The notes: generated by a model not told the origin, from the letters alone. DNA of 64,000 nucleotides from CAVROT01 sp963722905 (GCA_963722905.1 CAVROT010000012.1:1-64000), one strand, 5' to 3'. Numbered from the stretch's first letter, positions 46,664-57,524 are shown. Translations and numbers: made by a program.

Positions 46664-47806
46664 TCAGACGATGCGCAGCCCCGCCTGCCAGACGCCTGCG
46701 AGGGTCAGATCGTCGGCAAGGTGAACGAGGTCCGCACGCGCGCCTCGCGTCAGCCGTCCGACGTCGTGCCAACCCATCAGCGCCGCCGGCCGCGACGTGG
46801 CCATGGCCAGAGCTGTCTCCAGCGCGGCGCCACACACGCGGTGCACGTGTCGGATCGCCGCGCTGAGGTCCAGGTCGGCGCCGGCGAGCGTACCGTCCGC
46901 CAGGCGCAGCGTACCGTCCCGACGGGCGATCCGGCGCGCGCCCAAGGTGAAGCCCGCGTCGTCGGTGCCAGCGACCGCCATCGCGTCGCTGATCACGAAC
47001 AGCCCGTCGGGCTTGGCCAGCAGCGCGGTGCGCAGTGCCGCGGGCGCGACGTGGTGCCCGTCGGCGATGATCGACGCGGCGACGCGCGGATCGGACAGGG
47101 CCGCGCCGACAAGGCCCGGCGCCCGCGACGACAGCTGCGACATGGCATTGTAGAGGTGGGTGGCGCCACGCGCTCCGGCCGCGAAATGGGCAGAACATTC
47201 GTCGGCCAAGGCGTCCGTATGCCCCAGCGCCACGACGATGCCCGCGCGGGCCAGCGCAGCCGTAGCCTCGGGCGACGCGGCCTCCGGCGCCAGCGTGACC
47301 ATCAGGGACATTTGGGCGGCGGCCGCCGTCATCGCAGCCGTGTCGGCAGGCCGGAGCGGTCGCAGCAGCGCCGGGTCGTGGGCGCCCGCCCGCGCGATAT
47401 GCGGCCCTTCAAGATGCAGCCCCGCGATGCCGGGGACGCCGTCCGCCACCATGCCTGCGACGATCGCCATCACCGCCTGCGTGGTCTGCGGCGTGTCGGT
47501 GATGAGGGTGGGCAGGATCGTCGTCGCGCCAAGTCGACCATGAGCCTGCGCGATGCGCGCGAGGGCGTCGCGGTCCGGCGCCACCATCGCGCCGCCCCCG
47601 CCGTTCACTTGCAGATCGACGAAGCCGGGCGAAAGGATGCCGCCATCCAGCGCCATCTCGCGACCCGCGGCTGGCGCTCCGCCGGCCGCCGCGATGTCCA
47701 GCACGCGACCGCCGCGAACGACCAGCGCGTGCCCATCCAGCAACCGGTTTCCGTCGAAGATGCGCGCGCCGACGAACGTCAGAAGCTCACCGTTATCGTC
47801 CGCCAT
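46664..47806 (-). CDS. nagA: N-acetylglucosamine-6-phosphate deacetylase
   Basis: A 380-residue amidohydrolase. FVDLQVNGGGG and GLHLEGPHIARAGAHDP contain the conserved Asp/Glu metal site, and LGHTDALADE and GATHLYNAMS carry the His ligands. VISDAMAVAGTDDAGF supplies the catalytic Asp. It deacetylates GlcNAc-6-P to glucosamine-6-P, the first step in GlcNAc catabolism or peptidoglycan recycling. The start at 47806 (MADDNGELLTFVGARIF) begins the homologous part. It follows the kinase by 37 bases. Confidence 0.94.
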   Translation of the reverse strand: MADDNGELLTFVGARIFDGNRLLDGHALVVRGGRVLDIAAAGGAPAAGREMALDGGILSPGFVDLQVNGGGGAMVAPDRDALARIAQAHGRLGATTILPTLITDTPQTTQAVMAIVAGMVADGVPGIAGLHLEGPHIARAGAHDPALLRPLRPADTAAMTAAAAQMSLMVTLAPEAASPEATAALARAGIVVALGHTDALADECSAHFAAGARGATHLYNAMSQLSSRAPGLVGAALSDPRVAASIIADGHHVAPAALRTALLAKPDGLFVISDAMAVAGTDDAGFTLGARRIARRDGTLRLADGTLAGADLDLSAAIRHVHRVCGAALETALAMATSRPAALMGWHDVGRLTRGARADLVHLADDLTLAGVWQAGLRIV

Positions 47807-47843
47807 CCCGCTCACCGGGACCGGACCGACGCTGCTGCCGATG

Positions 47844-48797
47844 TCATCCGCCCGACGCCACGGTACCTTCGGACGGTCGCGCGGCCGCGGCCTCGGCGGC
47901 AAGGGCGAGAGCGCCGTCGAGTGCGGTCCCGAGCGGTGCCGCGAGGTCCGCGATCATCCCCGTCGGAAGCAGGTCTTCGTACACGGGGCCCAGCCCCCCG
48001 GTCAGCACCAGGGACATGCCCGGCTGCCAGCCCAGCGCCGCCGCCGTGCGGGCGATATAGTCGGCGCCCGCCTGCAACAGCCGTCCGGCCGCGGCATCGC
48101 CGCCTCTGGCCGCGGCGACGACGATTGGCGCCAAAAGGGCCAGCTCCGCCGGCGCCGCCGTCAGCGCATAGGCTGGAAGATCGGGCAACGCGCCGTCGAA
48201 ACGCCGCAGCAGCGTCTCGGTCATCGCCGTCCCGGGCTCCAGCCCGTCGGTCACGGCCAGGACGCACGCCAGCGCGCGCAGGCCCAGCCACGCGCCCGAC
48301 GCTTCGTCGCCCAGCGCCAGGCCCCATCCGCCGACCGACCGCCGCAGGCCGCCCTGCTGACGCGCGAGGAACGACCCGGTGCCGATGCCGGCGACGATCC
48401 CGTCCCCCGGCCCGAGGGCGCCGGCGATGGCGGCCTGCCAGTCCTCGCTCACCTCCGCGCGCCCAAGGCCAAGATCGCGGGCCAGCGTCGCGCCCTGCGC
48501 CGGGTTCTTGACGCCGGCGATCGACAGATGCGCGGAGGCGCTTGAAAGGATGTCGCGCGTCACGCCCGCCCTGGCGGCCAGACGGGTCAGCAGATCGTCC
48601 AGCGCCGCACGGGTCCCGGCCGGATCTGTAGTCACGTTGGCGGCGCCGCCCGTCGCGTCGAACCGACGGCCGCCGATCAGCACCGCGCCACGGCAATGCG
48701 TGCCGCCGCCGTCGATGCCCAGCAGCACGCCTGCCGATTTGCCCGTCGCAGGATCGGGCCGGGCCGGACTGGATCGAATGTCGACAACCGAGGGCAT
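47844..48797 (-). CDS. BadF/BadG-family N-acetylglucosamine (glucosamine) kinase
   Basis: A 317-residue ASKHA-fold kinase. The phosphate-1 motif is LLGIDGGGTHCRGAVL; GIGTGSFLARQQG and GWGLALGDEASGAWLG are phosphate-2 and specificity segments, and LVLTGGLGPVY is the adenosine motif. This family includes GlcNAc kinase and glucosamine kinase. Next to nagA it most likely phosphorylates GlcNAc or GlcN, but the exact substrate cannot be read from sequence. Confidence 0.9.
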   Translation of the reverse strand: MPSVVDIRSSPARPDPATGKSAGVLLGIDGGGTHCRGAVLIGGRRFDATGGAANVTTDPAGTRAALDDLLTRLAARAGVTRDILSSASAHLSIAGVKNPAQGATLARDLGLGRAEVSEDWQAAIAGALGPGDGIVAGIGTGSFLARQQGGLRRSVGGWGLALGDEASGAWLGLRALACVLAVTDGLEPGTAMTETLLRRFDGALPDLPAYALTAAPAELALLAPIVVAAARGGDAAAGRLLQAGADYIARTAAALGWQPGMSLVLTGGLGPVYEDLLPTGMIADLAAPLGTALDGALALAAEAAAARPSEGTVASGG

Positions 48798-48848
48798 GAG
48801 ACCACCCTAGCAAGGCGCCGGGTATGGCGAAACCGCGCCCTGCGACCC

Positions 48849-49922
48849 CTACTCCACCTTCGCCGGCGCGACCATGCGGCGGTCGCGGACTGCGGTCCCG
48901 ATAGCGATACACCACAGCAGGAGCGGGATGGCGATGAAGCCGCCCATCGGCCCCCAGAGCCACAGGAACAGCACAAGGGCCAGGAAGACCAGCAGGGGTG
49001 AAACCGCCAGCGACTTTCCAATGGCGGTGGGCGTGATGAACTGCGCCTCCGTCATGTTGCAGCCGACGTAGATCAGCATCGGCACGACCGATGTCGCTCC
49101 GTCGAAGGCCACTATGCCGCCGACCAGTAGGGCAGCCGCCATAGTCGCCGGCCCGATGTAGAGCAGGTAATTCAGCAGTCCCGCAGCGGTCCCCCAGAGC
49201 AGCGCCTGCGGCATGCCCACCAGCGTCAGCCCGATGGCGACCGCCGCGCCCAGCCCGACGTTGATGATGGTGATGGTCAGGAAATATCGCGCGACCTGCC
49301 GCTCGGCGTGCTTGAGCCGGGCCGCGAACTCGCGCCGCTGCTCGGCATTCTCGGCGGCAAAGCGCGACAGGAAGAGGTACGTCTCGTGCCGGGTCAGCAG
49401 GAAGAAGAACAGCGCGCCAATGAAGATGACGGCCTGTCCCAGAACGGCCGGGGCGAGGAACAGAGCGTCCGTCGTCGTGGGAAGTCCGACGCCACCGGTC
49501 TGCTCGGCCGGGTCGCCGTCGGTCGCCGTCCCGGTCAGGGCACGGTCGACCTCGTCGGTCGCCTCCTGGAGGTCGCGCAGGGTGTTCTGGACCTCGCGTA
49601 CGAAGGCCTGCGATTCGCGCATGATCCGCGGCCAGGCGTCGATCACGTTCGCCACGACCGGTTCGATCAGCAGACCGATCCCGACGATGAGCGCCAGCGT
49701 CAGCAGCAGGCCCGACATCGCACCCCAAACGGACGACAGGCCCATCCGTTCGAACATGTCGGAGATCGGCGACAGGACGATGCCGACGACGATGGCCAGA
49801 ATGACGGGCGCCAGGACGTTCTGCGCGTATTGCATGGCCGCGACGGCCGCGATGACCGCGATGACCACCAGCGAGACGTTCGAGGCGCGTTGCAGCCTTG
49901 AAATGGGAGGTCCGGAAATCAT
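48849..49922 (-). CDS. AI-2E-family transporter (PF01594-like)
   Basis: A 357-residue membrane protein with about eight helices, matching the AI-2E transporter family. Visible features are VVGIVLSPISDMFER, a long periplasmic/cytosolic loop (REVQNTLRDLQEATDEVD), and YIGPATMAAALLVGGIVAF with the closing LWLWGPMGGFIAIPLLLW. The substrate is debated for the family (AI-2 export, Na+/H+ exchange). The start at 49922 is a compromise; AAGGA stands about 12 bases upstream. Confidence 0.88.
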   Translation of the reverse strand: MISGPPISRLQRASNVSLVVIAVIAAVAAMQYAQNVLAPVILAIVVGIVLSPISDMFERMGLSSVWGAMSGLLLTLALIVGIGLLIEPVVANVIDAWPRIMRESQAFVREVQNTLRDLQEATDEVDRALTGTATDGDPAEQTGGVGLPTTTDALFLAPAVLGQAVIFIGALFFFLLTRHETYLFLSRFAAENAEQRREFAARLKHAERQVARYFLTITIINVGLGAAVAIGLTLVGMPQALLWGTAAGLLNYLLYIGPATMAAALLVGGIVAFDGATSVVPMLIYVGCNMTEAQFITPTAIGKSLAVSPLLVFLALVLFLWLWGPMGGFIAIPLLLWCIAIGTAVRDRRMVAPAKVE

Positions 49923-50041
49923 GCTGCGTGGAATCCTTCGCCACGCAACCCCGCACTTGCGGAAACGGTTCCGGGGGCTGAACCTCGATCGTTCGGGGTT
50001 GCCTTGAGGGCAGGGAAAACTGCGGCGCCGGCCCGGGACGG

Positions 50042-50731
50042 CTAGCCCAGCGCGTAGCCCGCGCCGCGCACCGTGCGGACCGGATCGTCCCCGCCGTGCT
50101 GGCTGAGCGCCTTGCGAAGCCGGCCGATGTGCACGTCCACCGTGCGCGTATCGACATAGATGTCGCGCCCCCAGACCCGGTCCAGCAGTTGCTCGCGGCT
50201 CCAGACGCGGCCGGGTTTCTCCATAAAGGTGCTCAACAGCCGGAATTCGGTCGGGCCCAGCTTGAGCAACTTGTCCTCGCGGGTGACGCGGTGGGTCTCC
50301 GCGTCCAGCCGGATGCCCTCGAACTCCAGCACCTGACCGACCGTCGCGGGACGCACCCGGCGCAGCTGCGTGCGGACGCGGGCCATCAGCTCGACCACCG
50401 AATAGGGCTTCACCACATAGTCGTCCGCGCCTGTATCGAGGCCGCGCACGCGGTCTATTTCCTCGCTGCGCGCACTCAGCATGATGATTGGCAGAGCGCG
50501 GGTATCGGGCCGCATCTTCAGCCGGCGGCATATCTCGATCCCCGACACACCGGGCAGCATCCAGTCCAGCACGATGATGTCGGGCGCATCCTCGTCGACA
50601 AGGATCAGGGCCTCGTCGCCCGTTCCGGCACGGCTGACGGCGAACCCCTCGGCCTCGAGGTTGTAGGCCAGAACCTCACGTTGGGCCGGTTCGTCCTCGA
50701 CCAGCAGGACGCGCGGCTGCCCGGCGGTCAT
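50042..50731 (-). CDS. phoB: PhoB, phosphate response regulator
   Basis: A 229-residue OmpR-type regulator. Receiver acidic residues are E12/D13, phosphoacceptor is D56 in VLDWMLPG, switch residues include MLSARSEE, and the lysine is in VVKPYSV. The C-terminal winged helix binds Pho boxes (RVWSREQLLDRVWGRDIYVDTRTVDVHI). It overlaps phoU by four bases. It is the last gene of the phosphate operon, far from phoR, which heads it. Confidence 0.97.
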   Translation of the reverse strand: MTAGQPRVLLVEDEPAQREVLAYNLEAEGFAVSRAGTGDEALILVDEDAPDIIVLDWMLPGVSGIEICRRLKMRPDTRALPIIMLSARSEEIDRVRGLDTGADDYVVKPYSVVELMARVRTQLRRVRPATVGQVLEFEGIRLDAETHRVTREDKLLKLGPTEFRLLSTFMEKPGRVWSREQLLDRVWGRDIYVDTRTVDVHIGRLRKALSQHGGDDPVRTVRGAGYALG

Positions 50732-51447
50732 GCCGCCGGCTCCTCGTCGGTGACGAAGGCGGTCCGGTCGCCCTTGGGCCGGTCGCTGCCGGGCGCGGTG
50801 CCGCTGACGAGGTAGACGACCTGTTCGGCGATGGAGGTAACGTGGTCGCCCATCCTCTCGATGTTCTTGGCGATGAAGTGCAGGTGCATGCAGGGCGTGA
50901 TGTTGCGCGGATCCTCCATCATGTGGGTCAGGAACTCGCGAAAGAGGGCGTTGTACATCTGGTCCACGTCCTGATCGCGGGCGCGCACGTCCTCGGCCAG
51001 GGCGACGTCGCGCTGGATGTAGGCGTCCAGCGCATCCGACAGCATCCTCTCGACCTCGCGGGCCATGCGGCGGATGGATTTTGCCGCGCCGCCCACCGGC
51101 TGCATCTGCACCAGTACGCTGGTCCGCTTGGCGAGGTTCTTGGCGTAGTCGCCGCAGCGTTCCAGGTTTGCGCTGATCTTGATCACCGTCAGCACGGTGC
51201 GCATGTCGCCGGCGATGGGCTGGCGCAGCGCGATCAGGCGCGCGGCCTCCTCGTTCACGCGGTTCTCCAGCGCGTCGATCTGGCGGTCGTTCTCGCGTAC
51301 CTGCGCGGCCAGCTCCTCGTCGCGCTCCTCCAGCGACTTGGCGGCATCGATGATGGCCGCCTCGACCAGACCGCCCATCTTCATGATGAGCGCCTGGATC
51401 GCCTCGAGATCGCGGTCGTAGGCGGATGCGATGTGCGGATCGTTCAT
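50728..51447 (-). CDS. phoU: PhoU, phosphate signalling regulator
   Basis: A 239-residue PhoU with two three-helix bundles. Metal-binding motifs ALENRVNEEAARLIALRQP and DVDQMYNALFREFLTHMMED contain the conserved E/D-rich pairs. It links Pst transport to PhoR kinase activity. Ends ATGA-overlapping phoB; starts 12 bases after pstB. Confidence 0.97.
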   Translation of the reverse strand: MNDPHIASAYDRDLEAIQALIMKMGGLVEAAIIDAAKSLEERDEELAAQVRENDRQIDALENRVNEEAARLIALRQPIAGDMRTVLTVIKISANLERCGDYAKNLAKRTSVLVQMQPVGGAAKSIRRMAREVERMLSDALDAYIQRDVALAEDVRARDQDVDQMYNALFREFLTHMMEDPRNITPCMHLHFIAKNIERMGDHVTSIAEQVVYLVSGTAPGSDRPKGDRTAFVTDEEPAA

Positions 51448-51459
51448 AATGGCGCGCTC

Positions 51460-52257
51460 CTAGCCGATCCGTCCGGTGATGTAGCTCTCGGTGCGGGGAT
51501 CCTGCGGGTTGGTGAAGATGTCGCCCGTCTCGCCGTATTCGACGAGGTTGCCCAGGTGGAAGAACGCCGTCTTCTGGCTGACGCGCGCGGCCTGCTGCAT
51601 CGAGTGGGTGACGATCACGACCGAGTAGTTGCGACGCAGCTCGTCGATCAGCTCTTCAACCTGGCTGGTCGCGATGGGGTCCAGCGCGCTGCACGGCTCG
51701 TCCATCAGCAGGACCTCGGGTTCGGTCGCGACGGCGCGCGCGATGCACAGACGCTGCTGCTGGCCGCCCGACAGGCCCGTGCCCGGCGCCTGGAGGCGGT
51801 CCTTCACCTCGTCCCAGATCGCGGCGCGGCGCAGCGACCTTTCGACGATCTCGTCCATCTCGGCCCGGTTGCGCGCGAGGCCGTGTATGCGCGGCCCGTA
51901 GGCGACGTTGTCGTAGATCGACTTCGGAAAGGGGTTGGGTTTCTGGAAGACCATCCCGACCTTGGCGCGCAACTGCACCGGATCGACGGCGCGGTCGTAG
52001 ATGTCCTCTCCGTCGATGGCGATGTGGCCCTCGACGCGGCAGCTGTCGATGGTGTCGTTCATCCGGTTGATGCAGCGCAGGAACGTCGACTTGCCGCAGC
52101 CGGACGGTCCGATGAAGGCGGTGACGGTCTTGTCCCGGATCTCGACGTCGACATCCTTGATCGCGTGGGTGTCGCCGTAGAAGACCTGCACGCCCCTGGC
52201 GCTGACCTTGACGTCGTTCAGGCTGGTATCGCGGTCGATGGGGCGCATGTCGTTCAT
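51460..52257 (-). CDS. pstB: PstB, phosphate ABC transporter ATPase
   Basis: A 265-residue ATPase. Walker A is GPSGCGKST; signature LSGGQQQRLCIARA; Walker B VLLMDEPCSALDP. KPNPFPKSIYDNVAYGPRIHG is typical PstB. AAGGAG lies seven bases before the ATG at 52257, and the longer upstream frame is dropped. It energises phosphate uptake with PstSCA. Confidence 0.97.
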   Translation of the reverse strand: MNDMRPIDRDTSLNDVKVSARGVQVFYGDTHAIKDVDVEIRDKTVTAFIGPSGCGKSTFLRCINRMNDTIDSCRVEGHIAIDGEDIYDRAVDPVQLRAKVGMVFQKPNPFPKSIYDNVAYGPRIHGLARNRAEMDEIVERSLRRAAIWDEVKDRLQAPGTGLSGGQQQRLCIARAVATEPEVLLMDEPCSALDPIATSQVEELIDELRRNYSVVIVTHSMQQAARVSQKTAFFHLGNLVEYGETGDIFTNPQDPRTESYITGRIG

Positions 52258-52328
52258 GTCGGAACTCCTTTCGGGATGGGCACCCGTGTCGCGAGGCCGG
52301 GCGCCGGCGGTCTGCTGCATCGCGCCCG

Positions 52329-53684
52329 TCACCAGCGACGCTCGAATCGGCGGCGCAGGATCACGGCGACGGTGTTCATGATGACGAGGAAGGCCAGCAG
52401 AACGATGATAGCGCCCGAGGCGCGTTCGACGAAGGCCGGGTCCGCGCGCTGCGTCCAGTTGTAGATCTGAACCGGCAGGGCCGTGGAGGGATCGAAGAGC
52501 CCGTCGGGCGGCGTTCCGGGGTATTCGCTGACGAAGGCCACCATGCCGATCAGCAGCAGCGGCGCCGTCTCGCCCAGCGCCTGCGCCAGTCCGATGATGG
52601 TGCCCGTGAGGATGCCGGGTGCGGCCAGCGGCAGAACGTGGTGGAACACCGACTGCATCTTGCTGGCCCCGACGCCCAGCGCCGCATCGCGGATGCTGGG
52701 CGGCACCGACTTCAGCGAGGCGCGGGTCGAGATGATGATGGTGGGCAGCGTCATCAGCGTCAGGACCAGCCCGCCAACGATGGGCGCGGATTGCGGCAGA
52801 CCGGCGAAGTTGATGAAGATCGCAAGCCCGAGGATGCCGAAGACGATGGAGGGGACGGCGGCGAGGTTCGATATGTTCACCTCGATGAGGTCCGTCCAGC
52901 GGTTGCGCGGCGCGAACTCCTCCAGGTAGATGCTGGCGGCAACGCCGATGGGCAGGGCCAGCACCAGCACCACCCCCATCATGTAGAGCGACCCGATGAT
53001 GGCGACGCCGAGGCCCGCCGCCTCGGGGCGCTGATCCGAGGCATCGGGCGCGGTGATGAAGGCCCGGTTGAACTTGCGCTCCAGCACGCCCGCCTCCTGC
53101 AACGCGTTCGTCAGGATCAGCTGGTCCGGCGTCACGTTGGCGTCCAGCTCGGCGCTTTCCATCGACACGCGGCCCTTGAGGTAGCCGTCGATCCGCCCGT
53201 TCACCAGCACGTCGATCGTCTTGGCGGTGCCGATGATGGAGGGGTCCGCCAGCACCCGGTCGCGCAGCTGCGCCGCCGCCTCCTTGCTGACCAGCGCGCC
53301 GATGTCCTCGTCGGACATGTCCACGGGGCGGATGCCCAGCGCGTCGACCTGCGCGACGAGCGCCGCCTCGATCAGCGGCGTGTAGCCGAAGGTCGACACC
53401 TTGGCGATCTCGGCCGGGTCGCGGTTGCCCGACTTGTCCAGCCTGTCCTCCACGAAGAGGACGTCGAGCTCCAGATAGGTCTGCCGGAACGCCGATAGCC
53501 CGTTGTTCAGGATCGACCCCAGCAGCACGACGAGCGCCAGCAGGCCGATCCCCAGGGCGGCGATGCCATAGGCCTTGAACCGCGCCTCGGCGGCGTTGCG
53601 CCGCTTCGTCCGGTTGTCCTGCTTCAGCAGCGATCCCTTGCGGCGGGGGCCGTCCGGCGCGATGTCGGCTGAGGCGTCGGTCAT
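52329..53684 (-). CDS. pstA: PstA, phosphate transport permease (with DUF3333-like N terminus)
   Basis: A 451-residue permease. The first half (about 1-190) is an extended N-terminal region resembling DUF3333, found in alphaproteobacterial PstA. The second half is the permease (EEFAPRNRWTDLIEVNISNLAAVPSIVFGILG, then the EAA-like loop ALGVGASKMQSVFHHVLP). Overlaps pstC by four bases. Length fits the alphaproteobacterial form. Confidence 0.95.
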   Translation of the reverse strand: MTDASADIAPDGPRRKGSLLKQDNRTKRRNAAEARFKAYGIAALGIGLLALVVLLGSILNNGLSAFRQTYLELDVLFVEDRLDKSGNRDPAEIAKVSTFGYTPLIEAALVAQVDALGIRPVDMSDEDIGALVSKEAAAQLRDRVLADPSIIGTAKTIDVLVNGRIDGYLKGRVSMESAELDANVTPDQLILTNALQEAGVLERKFNRAFITAPDASDQRPEAAGLGVAIIGSLYMMGVVLVLALPIGVAASIYLEEFAPRNRWTDLIEVNISNLAAVPSIVFGILGLAIFINFAGLPQSAPIVGGLVLTLMTLPTIIISTRASLKSVPPSIRDAALGVGASKMQSVFHHVLPLAAPGILTGTIIGLAQALGETAPLLLIGMVAFVSEYPGTPPDGLFDPSTALPVQIYNWTQRADPAFVERASGAIIVLLAFLVIMNTVAVILRRRFERRW

Positions 53685-55141
53685 TCGTACTGCTCCCGGT
53701 AGCGGCGCACGATATAGAGCGCGAGCACGTTCAGCCCCAGCGTGATGACGAAGAGCGTGAGGCCCAGGGCGAAGGCCACCAGCGTCTCGGGCGAGGCGAA
53801 GTCGGTGTCGCCGGTCAGTTGGCTGACGATCTTGACCGTCACGGTCGTCATCGCCTCGAACGGGTTGAGGTCCAGCCGCGCCGCCGCCCCCGCGCCCAGC
53901 ACGACGATCATCGTCTCGCCGATGGCGCGCGACGCGGCCAGCAGCACGGCGCCGACGATGCCCGGCAGGGCCGCGGGCACCACGACGCTGCGGATCGTCT
54001 CGGACTTGGTGGCGCCGAGGCCCAGCGACCCGTCGCGCATCGACTGCGGCACGGCGTTGATGATGTCGTCAGAGAGCGACGACACGAAGGGGATCAGCAT
54101 GATCCCCATGACCAGCCCCGCCGTCATCACCGAGGAGCCGGAGTTTCCCAGCCCCAGCGGCTGTGCGAAGTAGTCGCGCAGGAGCGGCCCCACGGTGACG
54201 AGGGCGAAGAGGCCGTAGACGATGGTGGGGATGCCGGCCAGCACCTCGATCAGCGGCTTGGCCACCGACCGGACGCGGTTCGATGCGTATTCGCTGAGAT
54301 AGATTGCCGAGAAAAGGCCGACCGGCACCGCGACGATCAGCGCGATGAGGCTGATGTAGAGCGTTCCCCAGAGCAGCGGCAGGATCCCCAGGTCCGAGTT
54401 GCCGCGGAAGTTGGGCGCCCAGTTCGCCCCGAAGAAGAACTCGGACGCGGGGTATTGACGGAAGAAATTGATGGATTCGAAAAGCATCGACAGGACGATG
54501 CCGGCCGTCGTCAGTATGGCGATGGACGCGGCCGCGACCAGCAGGACCATGATCCCCCGCTCCACCGTGTTGCGCGCGCGGAAATCCCGGTCGGTCATCC
54601 GCAGCGCCAGAACGGCGCCGGCCAGGGACAGCGCCAGGACAGTGACCGTCATCGCCAGATGCCCGGTCCGGGTCAGCGCGCGGTAGCGTTGGGCGGCGCG
54701 CATCACCTCGGGCTCGACTGCGGAACCCAGCGCCACGCCCACGTCCCCCATGCGCTCGCGCAGGTCGGTGATGTCGGCGTCGGGCGAGGACGCCTGATCT
54801 GGTGTGAGGATGTCGAGCGCCACCATCGCGTCCAGACCCTCGGACACGCGGCGCACGTCCGACATCACCAGGCTGCGGGTCGAAGCGTCGGGGACTGCAT
54901 CGTCTGGCAAGAGTCGTCCGACGCGGTCGTCGATCAGGATCGGCTGGGCCAGCAGCCATATCAGCAGAACGCCCATCGCCGGCGCCAATGCCAGCATCGC
55001 CGCGTTGAAGCCGTAGTAAGCCGGCAGTGAATGCAGCCGGCGCGCGTCGCCGCCGGCACTGGCCAAGGCCCGGCGGCGGCCCAGCAGGAACGCGGCCGCG
55101 GCTATGGCGAACGCGATCGCGACGAGAAGGATCGTCGGCAT
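53681..55141 (-). CDS. pstC: PstC, phosphate transport permease
   Basis: A 486-residue permease longer than the Escherichia coli protein. It has about eight hydrophobic segments. The N-terminal extension contains a periplasmic-looking part (DDRVGRLLPDDAVPDASTR) before the permease core. The core includes EVLAGIPTIVYGLFALVTVGP, and GSLGLGATKSETIRSVVVPAALPGIV is the EAA-type loop. Translation overlaps pstA. It starts 97 bases after pstS. Confidence 0.95.
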   Translation of the reverse strand: MPTILLVAIAFAIAAAAFLLGRRRALASAGGDARRLHSLPAYYGFNAAMLALAPAMGVLLIWLLAQPILIDDRVGRLLPDDAVPDASTRSLVMSDVRRVSEGLDAMVALDILTPDQASSPDADITDLRERMGDVGVALGSAVEPEVMRAAQRYRALTRTGHLAMTVTVLALSLAGAVLALRMTDRDFRARNTVERGIMVLLVAAASIAILTTAGIVLSMLFESINFFRQYPASEFFFGANWAPNFRGNSDLGILPLLWGTLYISLIALIVAVPVGLFSAIYLSEYASNRVRSVAKPLIEVLAGIPTIVYGLFALVTVGPLLRDYFAQPLGLGNSGSSVMTAGLVMGIMLIPFVSSLSDDIINAVPQSMRDGSLGLGATKSETIRSVVVPAALPGIVGAVLLAASRAIGETMIVVLGAGAAARLDLNPFEAMTTVTVKIVSQLTGDTDFASPETLVAFALGLTLFVITLGLNVLALYIVRRYREQYE

Positions 55142-55238
55142 CTGCAGCCTCCGGATGGTGCGCCGCGAGGGTCGCGGCAGGTCTCGGGCGGGGACGGCCG
55201 ATGCCGCCCCCGCCCTGTATCGGGGCCGAACGGGCGGA

Positions 55239-56279
55239 TCAGGATCCGGTGTTCATGACCTCTTCGTTGGCGACGGTTGCCTGGACGCCGCCCAGCTCGG
55301 GGTCGGCGACAAGGCCGTAGTCGCTGAGCGGGCCGCCGGGGCCGGCGATCTCGTCGGACACGAAGAACTCGGCGTATTCCTTGAGGCCGGGGATGACGCC
55401 GATGTGGGCCTTCTTGACGTAGAAGAACAGCGGACGCGACACCGGGTATTCGCCCGATGCGATCGTCTCGGTCGACGGCGCGACGTCACCCATGGTGGCG
55501 ACCTTCAGCTTGTCCTGGTTGTTCTCGTAGAACGCCAGACCGAACACGCCGACGCCATCGGGATTGCTGTCGATCCGCGCCAGCGTCTCGGTGTAGTCGC
55601 CGTCGATGTCGACCGCAACGCCGTCGGTGCGCACGGCCATGCAGGCCTCTTCGGCGGCATCCTCGTCCATGCCCATGCCGGTCATCTGCTCCAGCGCGCC
55701 GCTGTCCTCGCAACCCTGGAGGATCACCTTCTCTTCGAAGACCTCGCGCGTGCCGTGCTTGGTGCCCGGGATGAAGGCCATGATCGGCGCGTCGGGCAGC
55801 GACGCGTCGACGTCGGACCAGCTTGCGTTCGGATTGGCGGTCATCGCACCGTCCATCGGGATCTCGGCGGCCATGGCCATGTACCACTGGGCGGGCTCGA
55901 ACGCGGTGAATGCGGGTCCGTCGATCTGGCTGGCGAAGACGATGCCGTCATAGCCGATGCGGACCTCGATGATGTCGGTCACGCCGGCGGCGGCGCAGGC
56001 CTCGATCTCGGCCGGCCGGATGGCGCGCGAGGCATTGGCGATGTCGATGGTGTTCTCGCCCACGCCTTCGCAGAAAAGCTTGAGCCCTGCGGAAGAGCCG
56101 CCCGACTGAACGACCGGCGTCGGGAAGTCGAAGTTCTCGCCAAAGGCCTCGGCGACGATGTTGGCATAGGGCAGGACGGTGGACGACCCGGCGACCTGGA
56201 CCTGGTCGCGCGCGACGGCCGCGGTGGCCGAGACCGCCGCGATGGCAAGCGTCGATACGGTGAGCTTGGAAAGGGACAT
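55239..56279 (-). CDS. pstS: PstS, periplasmic phosphate-binding protein
   Basis: A 346-residue binding protein. Sec signal ends near AVA-RDQVQVAGSSTVLPYAN; the phosphate-binding loop segments are AGSSTVLPYA, SGGSSAGLKLFCEGV, and IPGTKHGTREVFEE. AAGGAG lies seven to eight bases before the ATG. The Pho box at 56362-56390 lies about 80 bases upstream, so PhoB-activated transcription is expected. Confidence 0.96.
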   Translation of the reverse strand: MSLSKLTVSTLAIAAVSATAAVARDQVQVAGSSTVLPYANIVAEAFGENFDFPTPVVQSGGSSAGLKLFCEGVGENTIDIANASRAIRPAEIEACAAAGVTDIIEVRIGYDGIVFASQIDGPAFTAFEPAQWYMAMAAEIPMDGAMTANPNASWSDVDASLPDAPIMAFIPGTKHGTREVFEEKVILQGCEDSGALEQMTGMGMDEDAAEEACMAVRTDGVAVDIDGDYTETLARIDSNPDGVGVFGLAFYENNQDKLKVATMGDVAPSTETIASGEYPVSRPLFFYVKKAHIGVIPGLKEYAEFFVSDEIAGPGGPLSDYGLVADPELGGVQATVANEEVMNTGS

Positions 56280-56361
56280 TGAAGGCTCCTTGAAGCGTAT
56301 ACGGTGGCCCGCCCGTATGGCGGTGCTCCGAGGCGCTTCTAGGCGGGGGCTGCATGGGTTT

Positions 56362-56390
56362 TGTGACGAATACGTAACGAATTTAAGACA
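56362..56390 (-). promoter_or_regulatory. Pho box with three 11-base direct repeats upstream of pstS
   Basis: Read on the minus strand, TGTCTTA, CGTTACG and CGTCACA lie exactly 11 bases apart, each followed by a four-base A/T-rich spacer (AATT, TATT, AAAC). PhoB dimers bind 11-base direct repeats of CTGTCAT-like heptamers, so two or three PhoB protomers could bind here. It lies 80-110 bases before the pstS ATG, a normal activator position. Confidence 0.8.
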
Positions 56391-56447
56391 AGGGTTCCTG
56401 CTGCCGACGGTTGGACGCCACGAACGGATCGGGGAGGGCGATCCGCC

Positions 56448-57524
<1,077 letters not shown>

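Noticed and set aside
43641..46724. 1027-residue plus-strand frame opposite the fused MnhA/B gene
   Set aside because: Extremely Arg/His/Gln-rich and antisense to a well-conserved membrane protein; a shadow.
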